In this document: piece after piece, positions 27,201-37,000 of the stretch | How the letters are laid out: each line of letters starts with the position of its first letter | How positions within the stretch are numbered: position 1 is the stretch's first letter | Assembly: GCA_013397075.1 (NCBI GenBank) | Contig: VWZS01000622.1 | Location: forward strand, 680,652 to 744,651 | Direction of reading: 5' to 3' | DNA length: 64,000 bases | Source: Rhabdornis inornatus | Taxonomy: Eukaryota > Chordata > Aves > Passeriformes > Rhabdornithidae | Translations under genes and position numbers: made by a program | Notes under the pieces: model-generated | What the model was told of the DNA's origin: nothing | The model's database searches: none | Seen by the model: the letters and a program-made list of their open reading frames with translations, nothing else

Positions 27201-30200
27201 CAGAAAAACAGGAACTAATTCCAGAAATTTGTGGTATGATCCAAGCTTTTACCGAATGACTTCCAACACACCTTTGTCTTCCTTTGCAGCACCATCAGCT
27301 TTTTCAAGCAAGCTCAAATTCAAAGTGGTTTCTTGAGGTTGAGGTGAAGGAGTTTTTTTCTTTTCATTTTGCTGTTGGTTTGAAATCTTTATAGCTGGAT
27401 TAAATACTGGATGCTCCTCAAGTACCGTCATTTCTGTCAGAGAGAGAGTATTACTTATGCCCACCAACTGCATAAAAAATAGCTATACTAATTCATACTG
27501 AGTACCCAAAACCAGAACTAGTGAAATGTTACAGTTCTTAGAATTTGCCTGAGAAAGAACAGATTCAGAAAAGCCTTCATTTCAGAGTGGCATAAAAGAA
27601 AATGAAATAATCTTCAATTCAACCTGACTCCAAGATGTAATTGACTAACAAACATGCAGACCAGAAAATAAAACACAGGTAACTTGCATAGCTCTACCTT
27701 GCTGAATTCTTCTTATTTTTTCTTGTGCTGCCTTCTGGCCTTGCTTGTCTTTGTCTTGCTTGGAGATGCTTGCTTGTTCTTTTGCTTCTGAAAGCTTGGC
27801 AGACAGATGTATATACCTCTCATTCTATTTCAAACAGAATTATTAATTACAAGCTGAACATAGTAAGCTTGTCACTTTCAGTGACCTTCATAATAAAGTG
27901 TGGGTTTTTTATCCTTTATATCAGTCTTACGCAATGGAGAAACAATGAGCTTTTATTTAACTAACAGTCAAAACCTCCCAGAATTTGATAACTCTCTCAA
28001 TCTCATGGAAACGTATGTTAAATTTTTCTTTCCTGCATATTACATTCAACATTTTGAATGCAGTATGAGTAATATGGGAAAGGAAACTCAGAAAACAAGA
28101 AGTTTGAACAGATTTTCCTTAAGTAGTCTGATACATTACTAGCAATATAAAAAAAGTTTTCAATCTCCAAAATGTAACACACAAATCTGTAACAAACACA
28201 TCCACCACATGCAGATATACCAGACATATCAGTATTTAGAAAGACTCCCATAAAGCATTATTCTGTCTTACTGGGTCAAATTTTTCTTCATCTGCATCTT
28301 TTGCAGACTCATCCTTTTCTTCATCACTCTGTTGCTCGGCATATCGCAAAATCCATTCCTTCATAGTCAATTCTTTCTCTTTCCTCACATTTGTTTCCTA
28401 AGAAGAGCAATGTAAGTTAAAAATAATGATCAAGTATGTGAAATCAATGTTTTTTTTCTGCCAGTACCAAAGAACTACTGTTAAGGTTATATATATATAT
28501 ATATAAAAATATATACACACACATATGTATATATATTCACACATACATATATATATATACGCACACATACATATATAAAACAAAAAAAAAAGGGAGCAAG
28601 TTTTCCCAACAACCATGAATATCCCACTATACACCTGAACAGATCTTAACACTAGAATAACTACAATTACTCTAAGGAATGAAATCATTTGCAGAGAATC
28701 TTTTTTGTTTTCTAGTTTAAGATTCAATAACCACAGAAATCTAAACACTGCCAGTAGACAGGCAAGCTCAAACCCTCATAAGTTGCAGAGAATGCCACAT
28801 GTACATAAACAGAATAAACCCATTATAGGGTAAAATTAAGAAACTAGGCTACAGATCATAAGGCTTGTGTTGGGAGAGACCTCAGAGATCATCTAGTTCC
28901 AACCTCCCTGCTATAGGCTGGGACACTAGACAAGGCTGCTCAGAGCCCCATCCAGCCTGGCCTTGAACACTACCAGGGATGGGGCATCCACAGCTTCCCT
29001 GGCCAACCTGGGCCAGTACCTAACCACCCTCACAGAAAAGAGTTTCTTCCAAATACTTAATCTAAATCTCTTGTGATTCCCCGGGCTTTACCACAAAAAT
29101 GAACTATGAAGAACCTTCTAGACACCATAGGGAAATGATCTTTAAATTACCATTCCACTGAAATTAAAATGTAGGTGACAATTATTAATCACACAACGTT
29201 TTCATAAGCTTTCCACATCAGTGTTGGAAATCAATGCAACTTCTTTATTTTAGAAAGTTTTGTCTTCTCTCTTCCCCTACCCTGCCCCAAGTAACTATAG
29301 ATTAGATTTTCAGATTACCTTAGTTTCAGGGCCATTTTCTTTCTTTTTGTTATCTTCTAAGCGAGGCAGTGTTCCACACTGTGACACAGCAGAACAAAAT
29401 TTTGCTCTAGGTTTCTGCTGCTGTTCTTCAAATTGCTGGCTAAAACCTTCAGGCAAGGCATCTTCAAAACAAAAAAAAAAACCAAAAATATGTGACAGAA
29501 AGTATCAACAATAATGACAAGAAAATATTTTAAACTGTGTTGAGAACCAACTAGAAGAACATAAACAGAAATAAAAATTAGGCTTAAGTATTTATGTAAA
29601 ATAGCATATTTGCTCGTTGGATTTCCACAGGACTCCATGTGTAGGAACAGGAAGACCACAAGACTTTGTACGCTAAAATATCCCAGAACCAGTCAGCTCT
29701 AGGAGAGGAACACTGCTGCAACTACTAGACTTAGAGGAACACTGTATTTAATTATTATTATGAAGGAGTAATGCTACTGGCTTAGCAGGTCCTATTTCTC
29801 TTCTGTCCAGAACTATTTTCTGTCACCCATACTCACCATTGGGAAGGTTTAAACAAAGCCAGTCAAGTGCAGAGTGGAGATCACCACCATATAAAAGTGT
29901 ATTTTTCATTGCTTCTTCAATGTGCTCAGTCTTAAAAGAGAATCTTTGTAAAGCCATGTATACATCCTATAAATAAGAGAGCCAGAAAAGATTAGGATTT
30001 AATCTAGCAATCTAATATAATTGAAAAGTTCTATCTCCCATATATCAGAAAGCCAGAATTAAAGGGAGATAAACAACACACGTTAATGTATCCAAAATTT
30101 AAGCAGAAAATTCTGTTTTGCAGAATTTATAATATTTTCTTTTTAAATATGTATGCATACGTATAAATAAATCTACATTCCTGCCTCTCTAAACAAGTTA

Positions 30201-33200
30201 TTTTCTAGGTAAGTAAAGACATACTTGCAATGTTCCCGGTATATGGAGTCAAAAATGTAGGAAACGTAAAACATTCAGATTAAGCACTATTCCTCTATCT
30301 TGTCTGAAAGCTCTTGATTTTAGTTCCTGAATCCATTAAGATGTGCCTTTCCTAATAAGCATATTTCTTGATTTCACAGACTAATTGCTCATATAACTAC
30401 CGAAAAGCATGCTGTATTGGCTTGTACCGCACACAGTACAATTGTGTAATACACACAAGTGTAATATGACACTTGATAAAAATTACAAAATATGAACTTT
30501 ATTCTGAATAAATAATGAAAAGTAAAATTTTGAACTGTACCTGTAGTTTCTTTGTAGTTAGTCTTTTGGAAATCATTCCTTTGCCATCATTTTGGTTTTT
30601 ATGGTTATTAATCACATCAATAATCCTTTTCTCCAAATTACCATTTATCATTACCTGCAAAGAAAAAATGAGTTGATACAAGGTAAACATCAGAAGTTTT
30701 TATGACATGTCAATGCTCTTCATGACTAAGGATGTAACAATGCAGAAGCCTTTCTGCCACTCAAATTCCAATTTTTCAAGCTTGCCTAAACATCTCTTAC
30801 AAAAACGACACTTTTTTCTTCCACAAGCTATATGCTTTCAATGGAAATAGAAGAGTTCATTCCTTATTACCAAGAAAGCCTATTTACATTTTCAAGGAAA
30901 TTTAGTATGTTAAGGAAAACACTGTAAGTAAATTAAAATTCTACCAAAGAAGCCAAGGCCTTCCTCCTCTGTTCATATAATAATTTGAACATCAATATGC
31001 AATCCATGATATCCCCCTTCCAAAACACCTTCAAAAACAAATTTAGTGTAGTAATTATAATATTTGAAACTCTTCTAAAACATCAACTAAGCTTTAGTTG
31101 CTACTAAGTTTGTTATAGAAAATCTATATCCTTTCTCTGACAGGAAGAAAGATCCACATGCACAGCAGAAGCCCAGACCTAACTCCTAAAATTGTCTTGT
31201 ATACAAAGTATTATCTGTTATTTAAAAAAAAAGACATTACCCTACCCGGGTAATTTACTCCTATTTCTTAAAGTGCACTCAAAACCCTAAACAAAATCAA
31301 ACTCTAAATGGTCAATTGCCTCATGCATTCATGCAGTTTACGTGTACAACATAATACTGAAAAAGACCTGATAAAATACTTACTCACCTAAAGCAGTACT
31401 ATGAAAATTAAAGTTGTTTTATGTAAAGAAGATACTTGCCTTAAGAACAGATTTATCTAGATTTGCAGCAGCACTGGAATCTGTTGTTGAACCAAAGCTG
31501 TAGGTTTTTGGACCTGCAAATTGCAAATAACCATGAGTTACAAAAACCTACAGAGAACATGGTTTAATGTAGCTAAAGCAGAGCTAATATAACACAGGTT
31601 AGTGCAAACTATGACACTAACTTGCCAGAAACTTGCAGGTACATAACAACAATATCAATAATCCAGAAAGGCCTTGAATAAGGAATAGTGAAGAGGGCTA
31701 TGACTCCTGGCAGCCAAAACATAAAATTCAAAGGGTATCAACAGAGGAAATGGGATTGACTGCTCACTCTCTGAACACTGAAAAAGGATTGCCAAATAGG
31801 GAAGTAAACAGCAGTTTCAAAACAAGCAAGGCTATTGAGGATTTTTTATTACAAAGTGCACAGCTATGTAACAGAACCCTTTCCCACTAAAGCTATGGAC
31901 AGTGGACATATACTGAGGTCCAAGAGCAGACTGAACAGCTTTGCAGTAAAGAAATCAACTGATATGAGAGAGCATTGAAAAAGTAATTCCTCTGGTTCAG
32001 GAAGACTAGCCACATCTGGTAGCCTACAGCAGCATCACTGCATGTCTGATCTGTTCTTACCTAGGTATCTGCTTTTGTTCCCTACCTAGGAGAAGGTACT
32101 GGCTTCCAGAAGCATTTGGTCTGATCTTGTCATTCTTAAACACTTTTCATTTAAAAAACTCAAACCTATTATTAAAATGACAGCATACAGCTTGCTGTTG
32201 AATTCCATCACTTTCAGAGCACATACTGCATCTGATACTGCAGAGGCAGCAAGAAACTGAGCAAGGCCACAGCTCCCACCTCTCTGTGTGGACACATACT
32301 GCTCCAGGATGCACAGCCACCTCCTAGCAGGTGGGCTGGGCAGCTCATCCCTGCTGGCAGAACAGCTCTAAGAGAGCCCGCTTTGAGATCAGACCCGGTC
32401 TTGGTAACTGCATCTCAGAAAAAGTATGATCCCCTTTAGTGAGGAGACACAAACAGCTGTCAGCACTCAGGATCTACTCACTGGCACCTACTGGCTCTTT
32501 AGAATATACCAAATCAACTTTCATTTACACTGACTGATTTTCCATCACAACCTCAGAGAAAAGCAGGATATTTTCTGAAGAGGACTGAGCACCGTGGTTA
32601 TTGGAGGAATGAAAGACACAAGAAATACATTTAGTAGAGTCCACACTTGTAAAAGCAGAACAATGAATAGGTTCAGGATACTTATATAAAGAAATTACAA
32701 AACTTTTCCTTAACAAGTGGAGATCTCAGATGCCCTGGCCATCCCATGGTTTGCTCATGATCTGCAACACAAGCAAAGCTGGCTTACTGAATATAGGCAT
32801 CTCAGTGCTTCAGAATAATAGCTTTTCAGACTGCACTCAGAACAGTCAACCCTCATCTTATCTAACGCCACAGAAGTGCCTCCAGCCTCGTAACAGATCT
32901 TTCAAGACAGAAAAAGAACACCAAAATAATCCCAAATCCACACTGTACTTATTTTGTTAACGTACAAAACAACAACATACATCAGAACTCTGGGAAAGCG
33001 CCTTCCAAACACTTGCTTCACAGGAACTGCTGATAATCTAATAACAAGAGTTTCTGTAATTAACTCAACACATTGATGCCACCAAGGCTTATCTGCTCAG
33101 GGACACCCCTGGCAGCAGAATCACAGAATAGTTACAGCTGGAAAAGACCTCTACAGATCATCCAACCTGGAACGGCAGGATCACCTAGGACAAACAACAC

Positions 33201-33605
33201 AGGAATGAATCCAGGTGAGTTCTGCATGTCTGCAGAGAGGGACATTCCATGACCTCCCCGGGCAGCCTGTTCCAGTGCTCTGCCACCCTCAGTGTACAGG
33301 AGCTCTTCCTCCTGTTGAGGTTAAACCTGTCGTATTACAATTTTGTGCCTATTGCTGCTCATTCCGGGCACCACTGAAATGAGTCTGGCACCATTCCCTT
33401 GCCACATATCTTTGAAGTACTTATATACTTTTCTGTGGGCCCCCTCAGTCTTCTCTGCACAGGCCCAGCTCCCTCAGTCTCGGCTGGCCGGATCCGTGGC
33501 CGCGGCTACCCCGGCCTGTGCAGCGCGGGCGCGGGCGGTGGCGGCGGCAGCGGCAGCCGCATGAGCCGCGCCGCCCGCGCGCTGCTTCTTGTTGCGGCCG
33601 CCCAT
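6174..33605 (-). CDS. DHX29: DHX29, DExH-box helicase of translation initiation; 27 exons, exon 1 end unresolved
   Basis: DHX29 binds the 40S subunit and lets 43S complexes scan structured 5' UTRs. Exons, 5' to 3': 33605-about 33510; 31513-31440; 30654-30541; 29966-29837; 29461-29319; 28397-28272; 27824-27698; 27433-27272; 26211-26046; 25078-24955; 24539-23943; 23247-23104; 23009-22833; 22222-22082; 20769-20625; 20410-20290; 19303-19219; 18620-18532; 17903-17775; 16950-16875; 15226-15002; 11982-11846; 11171-11078; 10361-10059; 8744-8613; 7047-6951; 6229-6174. Exons 2-27 chain in phase and give about 1304 residues, against about 1307 for the same part of human DHX29 (1369 total). Motif I is GETGSGKST, Ia TQPRRISA, II DEVH, III SAT, V ATNIAETGITIPD and VI QRQGRAGR, followed by HA2 and OB regions. 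Exon 1 has no phase-compatible donor because a CR1 lies against it. Intron 2 is GC-AG. Confidence 0.93.
8745..10058 (-). other. DHX29 intron 24, no repeat recognised
   Basis: Non-coding. The minus strand holds one 29-codon acidic mini-ORF at 9841-9930, discussed as a low-priority finding; otherwise I see nothing. The smaller introns 25 (7048-8612) and 26 (6230-6950) are likewise empty of recognisable features. Confidence 0.6.
10059..10361 (-). CDS. DHX29: DHX29 exon 24 (OB-fold region)
   Basis: 101 codons from DVKQELIRVVRAAGF to QVHPSSVNRDLQTYGWLLYQ, ending EK. It contains LKAVLTAGLYDNVGKI and VETAQGKAQVHPSSVN, typical of the DEAH OB-fold module. Confidence 0.95.
11568..11631. repeat. 14-bp perfect inverted repeat followed by short TATCCTAG tandem repeat
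   Basis: ACTAGGATAAACTG at 11568-11581 is followed by three bases and then its exact reverse complement at 11585-11598. The right arm runs into several imperfect copies of an 8-10 bp TATCCTAG-type unit up to about 11631. It lies in DHX29 intron 22. Confidence 0.85.
12083..14235 (-). mobile_element. CR1 LINE, 5'-truncated, about 1.7 kb after removing a duplicated block
   Basis: Antisense on the plus strand: it starts with the CR1 3' region (AAAGATCATCTAGTT) and runs through the usual CR1 order into remnants of the reverse-transcriptase ORF, breaking up near 14235. All frames are interrupted. It lies in DHX29 intron 21 in the same orientation as the gene. A 454-bp segment appears twice around an N and inflates the length. 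Confidence 0.85.
12129..13036. repeat. Near-identical direct duplication inside the CR1, separated by one N
   Basis: Copy 1 spans 12129-12582 and copy 2 spans 12584-13036, with an N at 12583. They match throughout by eye except at a second N (12759), where copy 2 is one base shorter. An exact copy ending at an N suggests an assembly error rather than biology. Confidence 0.9.
14779..14886 (-). mobile_element. CR1 3' fragment
   Basis: Begins AATCATAGAACC, then GGAAAAGACCTTTAAGATCA and TGAGTCCAACC, the antisense of the CR1 3' end. About 110 bp, in DHX29 intron 21. Confidence 0.8.
15002..15226 (-). CDS. DHX29: DHX29 exon 21 (HA2 region)
   Basis: 75 codons, KCNLGSPEDFLSKALDPPQ through LPVNVKIGKMLIFGAIFG to CLDPV; this is the winged-helix/HA2 part of the C-terminal half. 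Confidence 0.94.
15817..15857 (-). pseudogene. Relic duplicate of part of DHX29 exon 20
   Basis: 15820-15855 matches 16883-16918 inside exon 20 at 31 of 36 positions, including a 24-bp block with one mismatch. In the exon's frame it reads ILCMPLEELCLHT against ILRVPLEELCLHI. It has no phase-compatible splice sites and lies immediately left of an ERV-like repeat. Confidence 0.7.
15866..16846 (+). mobile_element. ERV/LTR-like avian interspersed repeat with an internal array of about 45-bp units
   Basis: I recognise this from general familiarity with a repeat common in bird genomes, probably the LTR of an ERV-L-type element; the family name is not certain. Inside it, about six degenerate 45-50 bp units carry a GGA-CCCACACTGGAGCAG-like core between roughly 16190 and 16460. 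It ends in a CAACCCACCATACA segment 29 bp from the donor side of DHX29 exon 20. No intact retroviral gene is visible. Confidence 0.45.
16875..16950 (-). CDS. DHX29: DHX29 exon 20
   Basis: 25 codons plus one base: FESFMEYSVPEILRVPLE then ELCLHIM, with a donor ATG|GTATGG. A diverged partial copy of this exon lies in the downstream intron at about 15817-15857, beyond an ERV-like repeat. Confidence 0.93.
17775..17903 (-). CDS. DHX29: DHX29 exon 19 (motif VI)
   Basis: Encodes YHESSQMSSLEETFVSKASA and then LQRQGRAGRVRDGFCFRMYT. QRQGRAGR is motif VI, whose arginines contact ATP. Confidence 0.95.
18532..18620 (-). CDS. DHX29: DHX29 exon 18 (motif V)
   Basis: Encodes IVLATNIAETGITIPDVV followed by FVIDTGRTKEN, the RecA2 motif V of DEAH helicases. 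The split codon AG|G joins to exon 19. Confidence 0.95.
20106..20171. repeat. Three-copy 22-bp tandem repeat
   Basis: The units start GCAGTAAAAGTACATTTGTA, GTAGTGGAAGTACATCTGCA and GCAGTAAAAGTACATTTGTA at a 22-bp spacing. The outer copies match while the middle copy is diverged. DHX29 intron 16. Confidence 0.8.
22833..23009 (-). CDS. DHX29: DHX29 exon 13 (rest of motif II, motif III)
   Basis: 59 codons beginning VHERSVQSDFLL and containing LILMSATVDSEKF (motif III SAT), ending RSYPVE. Phase 0 at both ends. Confidence 0.95.
23104..23247 (-). CDS. DHX29: DHX29 exon 12 (ends inside motif II)
   Basis: 48 codons, NSLCGYQIRMESR to SHVIVDE. The last two residues are the DE of the DEVH box; the VH is the first codon pair of exon 13. 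Confidence 0.95.
23943..24539 (-). CDS. DHX29: DHX29 exon 11 (largest exon; helicase motifs I and Ia)
   Basis: 199 codons from SVHQLLPPTYRDVWLEW through a Gln-rich stretch (KLKQQQQLQSENQ), the WENLVSDEDFSSL acidic segment, and the start of RecA1 with VVVVAGETGSGKSTQVPHF (Walker A) and CTQPRRISAVSLA (Ia). It ends GPGGK before an AAAA|GTAAGA donor. Confidence 0.95.
26668..27151 (+). mobile_element. CR1 LINE 3' fragment, with an N
   Basis: Sense-strand CR1 3' UTR and ORF2 end (GGGGAGGTTCAGGCTGGACA, GAAAGGGTTGTCAAGCACT), ending at TTCTGTGATA. Opposite in orientation to DHX29, in its intron 8. An N sits at 26826. Confidence 0.85.
28488..28577. repeat. AT/AC microsatellite
   Basis: Runs of TA interspersed with ACACAC and ATACAT, about 90 bp, in DHX29 intron 5. 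Confidence 0.9.
28861..29075 (-). mobile_element. CR1 3' fragment
   Basis: Begins GGGAGAGACCTCAGAGATCA and TCTAGTTCCAACCTCCCTGC, continuing through GGGGCATCCACAGCTTCCCT. DHX29 intron 5, same orientation as the gene. Confidence 0.85.
31440..31513 (-). CDS. DHX29: DHX29 exon 2, with a GC splice donor
   Basis: Starts after TTTGCAG and reads (G)PKTYSFGSTTDSS to NLDKSVLK, matching the conserved segment after the Ala-rich N-terminus. The exon end reads AAG|GCAAGT, the classic GC-AG donor, and the next exon follows in frame with VMINGNLEKR. Confidence 0.88.
31514..33120 (-). other. DHX29 intron 1, non-repeat part
   Basis: Non-coding between exon 2 and the CR1 that borders exon 1. I recognise no exon that could supply the missing end of exon 1 in the right phase, and no repeat family. 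Confidence 0.6.
33121..33480 (-). mobile_element. CR1 3' fragment abutting DHX29 exon 1
   Basis: The CR1 3' end (TCACAGAAT on plus) is at 33121 and the truncated 5' end near 33480, directly next to DHX29 coding sequence. In the DHX29 transcript direction exon 1 therefore reads straight into the CR1, whose first bases create the stop codon. Confidence 0.85.
33477..33605 (-). CDS. DHX29: DHX29 exon 1 (start codon, Ala-rich N-terminus), 3' end disrupted or misassembled
   Basis: The ATG at 33605 has a strong context (GTCGCCATGG) and encodes MGGRNKKQRAGG followed by an Ala/Arg-rich run and AQAGVA. This resembles the vertebrate DHX29 N-terminus, which in human continues to about residue 63 before exon 2. 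Here the frame reads 43 codons and stops at a TGA formed where CR1 sequence begins near 33480. The only GT before that stop (33509-33508) would leave phase 0, whereas exon 2 needs phase 1. About 20 codons and the real donor therefore appear to be missing or displaced. The span given is the open frame including its stop, not a proven exon. Confidence 0.6.
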
Positions 33606-33971
33606 GGCGACCCCGCGCCGCCCTGCGCGCGCGCACATCCGGGCACCGTGCTCGGCATGCCGCCGCCGCCGCCGCCTCCCATTGGCCAGCGCCCCCAGCG
33701 CATGCGCGCGGGCCGCGCGGCCTGCGTCGGGTTTTCGCACATAAACTGCTCGGAGCGAAGAGCCAGGTGTGCGCCCGGCGGGGGCTAACGGAGGGATTCG
33801 GCGTCGGGACCGAAGTCCAGTCGGAGCTAGAGATCGGGATACACGGGCTGTGCGGGCGGCTACCGGTGCCAGAGCGTGAGTCTCCGTTTCCCCTCGGGGG
33901 GCGGAGTCGGAAGGGCCCTTCTCGCGCGAAGTGTCGGGCGCTGAGCGCGGCATTTTGGGAGCGCGGCTAAG
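33606..33971. promoter_or_regulatory. Bidirectional CpG-island promoter of DHX29 and MTREX
   Basis: The start codons of the divergent genes are 366 bp apart. The interval holds a perfect NRF1 palindrome GCGCATGCGC (33698-33707), an inverted CCAAT box ATTGG (33681-33685), a GCC-repeat run (about 33660-33677) that would lie in the DHX29 5' UTR, and a YY1-type AAGATGGCGG (33969-33978) overlapping the MTREX ATG. No TATA box. These are typical of shared housekeeping promoters. Confidence 0.75.
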
Positions 33972-34087
33972 ATGGCGGAGGCCTTTGGGGATGAGCTCTT
34001 TAGCGTGTTCGAGGAGGATGCGGCCGCTGCTGCTTCTGGCGCCAAGAAGAGCAAAACGGGCCCCGCCGAGGGTGCCAGGAGGCCGGG
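33972..34087 (+). CDS. MTREX: MTREX exon 1
   Basis: Starts MAEAFGDELFSVFEED, matching the conserved MTREX start, and ends GG|GTAAGAG. The Ala-rich tail after it is variable in the family. Confidence 0.93.
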
Positions 34088-37000
34088 GTAAGAGTGCGGA
34101 GCTGGGCTGGGGCAGCGGTACCAGGGGCGCTCTCGTGGCGGGATGAGGGCTGTAACTCTGGGCCCGGCTTCTGGCGGCGTGTTTGAGCTGCTGAACCTCT
34201 TCGGTACCTCGGGAATATCTGTCAGTGTCTGAAGGGAGGGTACCAAGAGGGTGCAGCTAGGCTCTTCTTGGTGGTGCCGAGCAGTAGGGTAATAGGCAGT
34301 AGGCTGAAACTTAGGCACCGAAAGTTTCACGTGAACATGAGGGAGAACTTTCTTAAGTGCGTGGGTGACTGTGCACTGGAACAGATTGTTCAGAGTTTGT
34401 GGAGTCTCCCGTACTGGACGTATTTAAGTACCGTCTGGATCCACTCCTAAGCAATGTGCTGTAGGATGTGCTGGGAGTTTGGACCAGATGACCCGCTGTG
34501 GTTGTTTTTGTAATTCTGTGACCCACTTTCCCAGGATCTTTGGCTCTAAAGCTGTAGCCAGCCCTGGCTCTATGGCCAGCTGGGGAGTGAGGGGGCCTCG
34601 TGACCAGCTTATCTGGGAACTGATTTGAAATTCCACCGCTGTTTTTGTGGATGAAGTTACCTGGGTTGTTCCCCAGGTGCAGTGGGGTAATAGTTGCTTT
34701 TAAGGTATGTGTTTTCTTTCTAAAAATACATAAATAAATGAAGCAAAACTTAAATTTCTTCTGTATTGCAGAAAACGATTGGAAGAAAAACCTTCAGTAC
34801 CAGCAATAGTCAAGCCAAAACGGGAACTTGAGATTGATAGTACTGAAAATGTCATTCTGGGAAAAAAACCCAGATTGGAAGATGTTTTATCAGAAGATGT
34901 TAAGTAAGTGATTGGCTTAATGTGTAAGGTAGTTCTAGCAAGCCACCCTGGTTAGCCGTGTGCCAGTTGGGAATAGTTGATATGAAGTAGTTTGCAATGT
35001 TTGCCATTATCTGTTTTAAGTGAGAGCATACTACCAGTGGAGCCTCAGCAGTGATGAACGCTGGGTGTATTTAAAATAGCACTGCATGTCTGTAGGTGTT
35101 TGCAGTAGAAAATGTTCATGAATTTGTAGTCACTCATTTGAATCAGCCAAAGCCATTACGTTGGTTTCACACAGAACAGGAGATGAGCAGAAGCAGGCTT
35201 CCTGTGTGCCATGACGTTGAATGACATAGTTAGCTTGGGATACAGGAAGAATAAACTGGAAATAAGACAAAGAAAGCTTTTGGGGCATGTAAGGTGGTAA
35301 CTGCATTGTCATTTGGTCTTTCATTTAAATTTTCTGAAGTTCATCATCAAATTTTCTGTGTGAAGCTCATGAGAAGACTGCTTGAAGCACTGTAAACAAA
35401 GGATAAATGTATAGAAGCAAAACAGAATCAGAGCCAACATTTTAAGTAATTTTCTGTGTTAGTGATGTGAGTAATAAACTGTTTCATGCATTGCGACTTC
35501 AGTCCCTTCTCGTGGACATGAGAAAAGGAACTGGTAAAGAAAAGAGGGGCCTTGTCCTCAGGCAGGTGCTTGGGATACTTTAAGCTGTTCTTACTCTGTC
35601 TTGACTAGTAGCAGGAGTACAGGTCTAGAATTTTGTTTCATTGTATCTTGAAAGAAGTCCTCATTTAATCATAAAACTTTGTTAGTAAATGTGACGCAAG
35701 TGCTGTTTTGTGAGGTGATTTTTGAGTCAATAGCTAAAGTAGATTTATATGGTGGCAAAGTTTAAACTTACAGGTAATAGTCCTGACAGTAACCTCGGCA
35801 GCCTGTCCATGCCAAGACTGCACATTGTTTTTTTTAATGTTGCAGTTAAAGCAGCAGTGAAGTTCTACATGTTCACGTTTATAGAAAAACAGGATTTCTG
35901 AATATATTTTGGCAATCCTAACTTTGTATCTTTTTAGTTTGACAGATTTGATGCCTCAAGTAAAGGTGCAGTCTGTGGAAACTGTTGAGGGTTGTACACA
36001 TGAGGTGAGTACAGTGAAAAAGCAGATAAAAAATGCAGACTTGTTACACCTAATTGTGTGTATTACTGCAAGTATAAATATTCTTTGTTCTGTTTGTAAT
36101 TATTATATCACAGAATTTTTTAGGTTGGAAGAGGCCTTTGAGATTGAGTCCAACCATTAACCCAGCACTGCCAAGTCCTACCCTAAACCTTGTCCCCAAG
36201 CGCCATGTTTGCACATCTCTTACATGGCTTCAAGAATGATAACTACTTTTCTGGACAGCCTGGTCCAATGCTTGACAACTCTTTTTCTAATATCCAGCCT
36301 CCCCATTTACAGTTTAAGGTCATTTCATATTCTCCTTTTGTGTGTTACCTCAGAGAAAAAACTGCCCCCCACCTGGGGATGCCTGCAGTGCTATAGAGAT
36401 GCTGTGGCCCAAAGGCAAGGACCTGGAACTTGACCTTGCTGAATTTCACACCGCTCGTCTTTGCCATTGGTCCAGTTTGTCCTGATCCCTCTGCAAAGCT
36501 TTCTTGCACTCCAGCAGATACAGTATTTCATACTGTATTTAAGGTTGTGAAGAGTTTGAAGTCTGTATCTGACACTGAGCATGCACAAAATGCACTTGAA
36601 AAATTAGTAGAATATCTTACCAGAAGGAATTTCAGTCGTGCTTAGTGATGAGTGATTGTGAAAGACTCAATGATAATGTTGATAGGTTTCTATATTTGTA
36701 AGGTACCAAGAACATTTGAGGAGAAAAACCTACTGGTTGGTAAAACAGGTTTCTGTTAGTAGTGTCATCAGTGCATTGAAGTATTCTGCTGTTCTGGTTC
36801 AAGAATGAAAGACTTCTAAAGCTGATTACTGTTGAAAAATATATTTTGGTAAAAATGAAAAATTAGATTTTTTAATGTGCAAAGTAATAAAAACCACCCA
36901 TTTTCAAATTGTGGATATACATAAATACAAATTCAAATATGAAAAATACAAACTATTAATGCTTTCTTAACTTAATGTTGTCTTGAATCATCCTGCATTC

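Noticed and set aside
33399..33970. Overlapping 78-159 codon ORFs in the DHX29/MTREX CpG island
   Set aside because: Stop-poor GC sequence; only the frame beginning MGGRNKK (DHX29) and the MTREX frame have homologous content.
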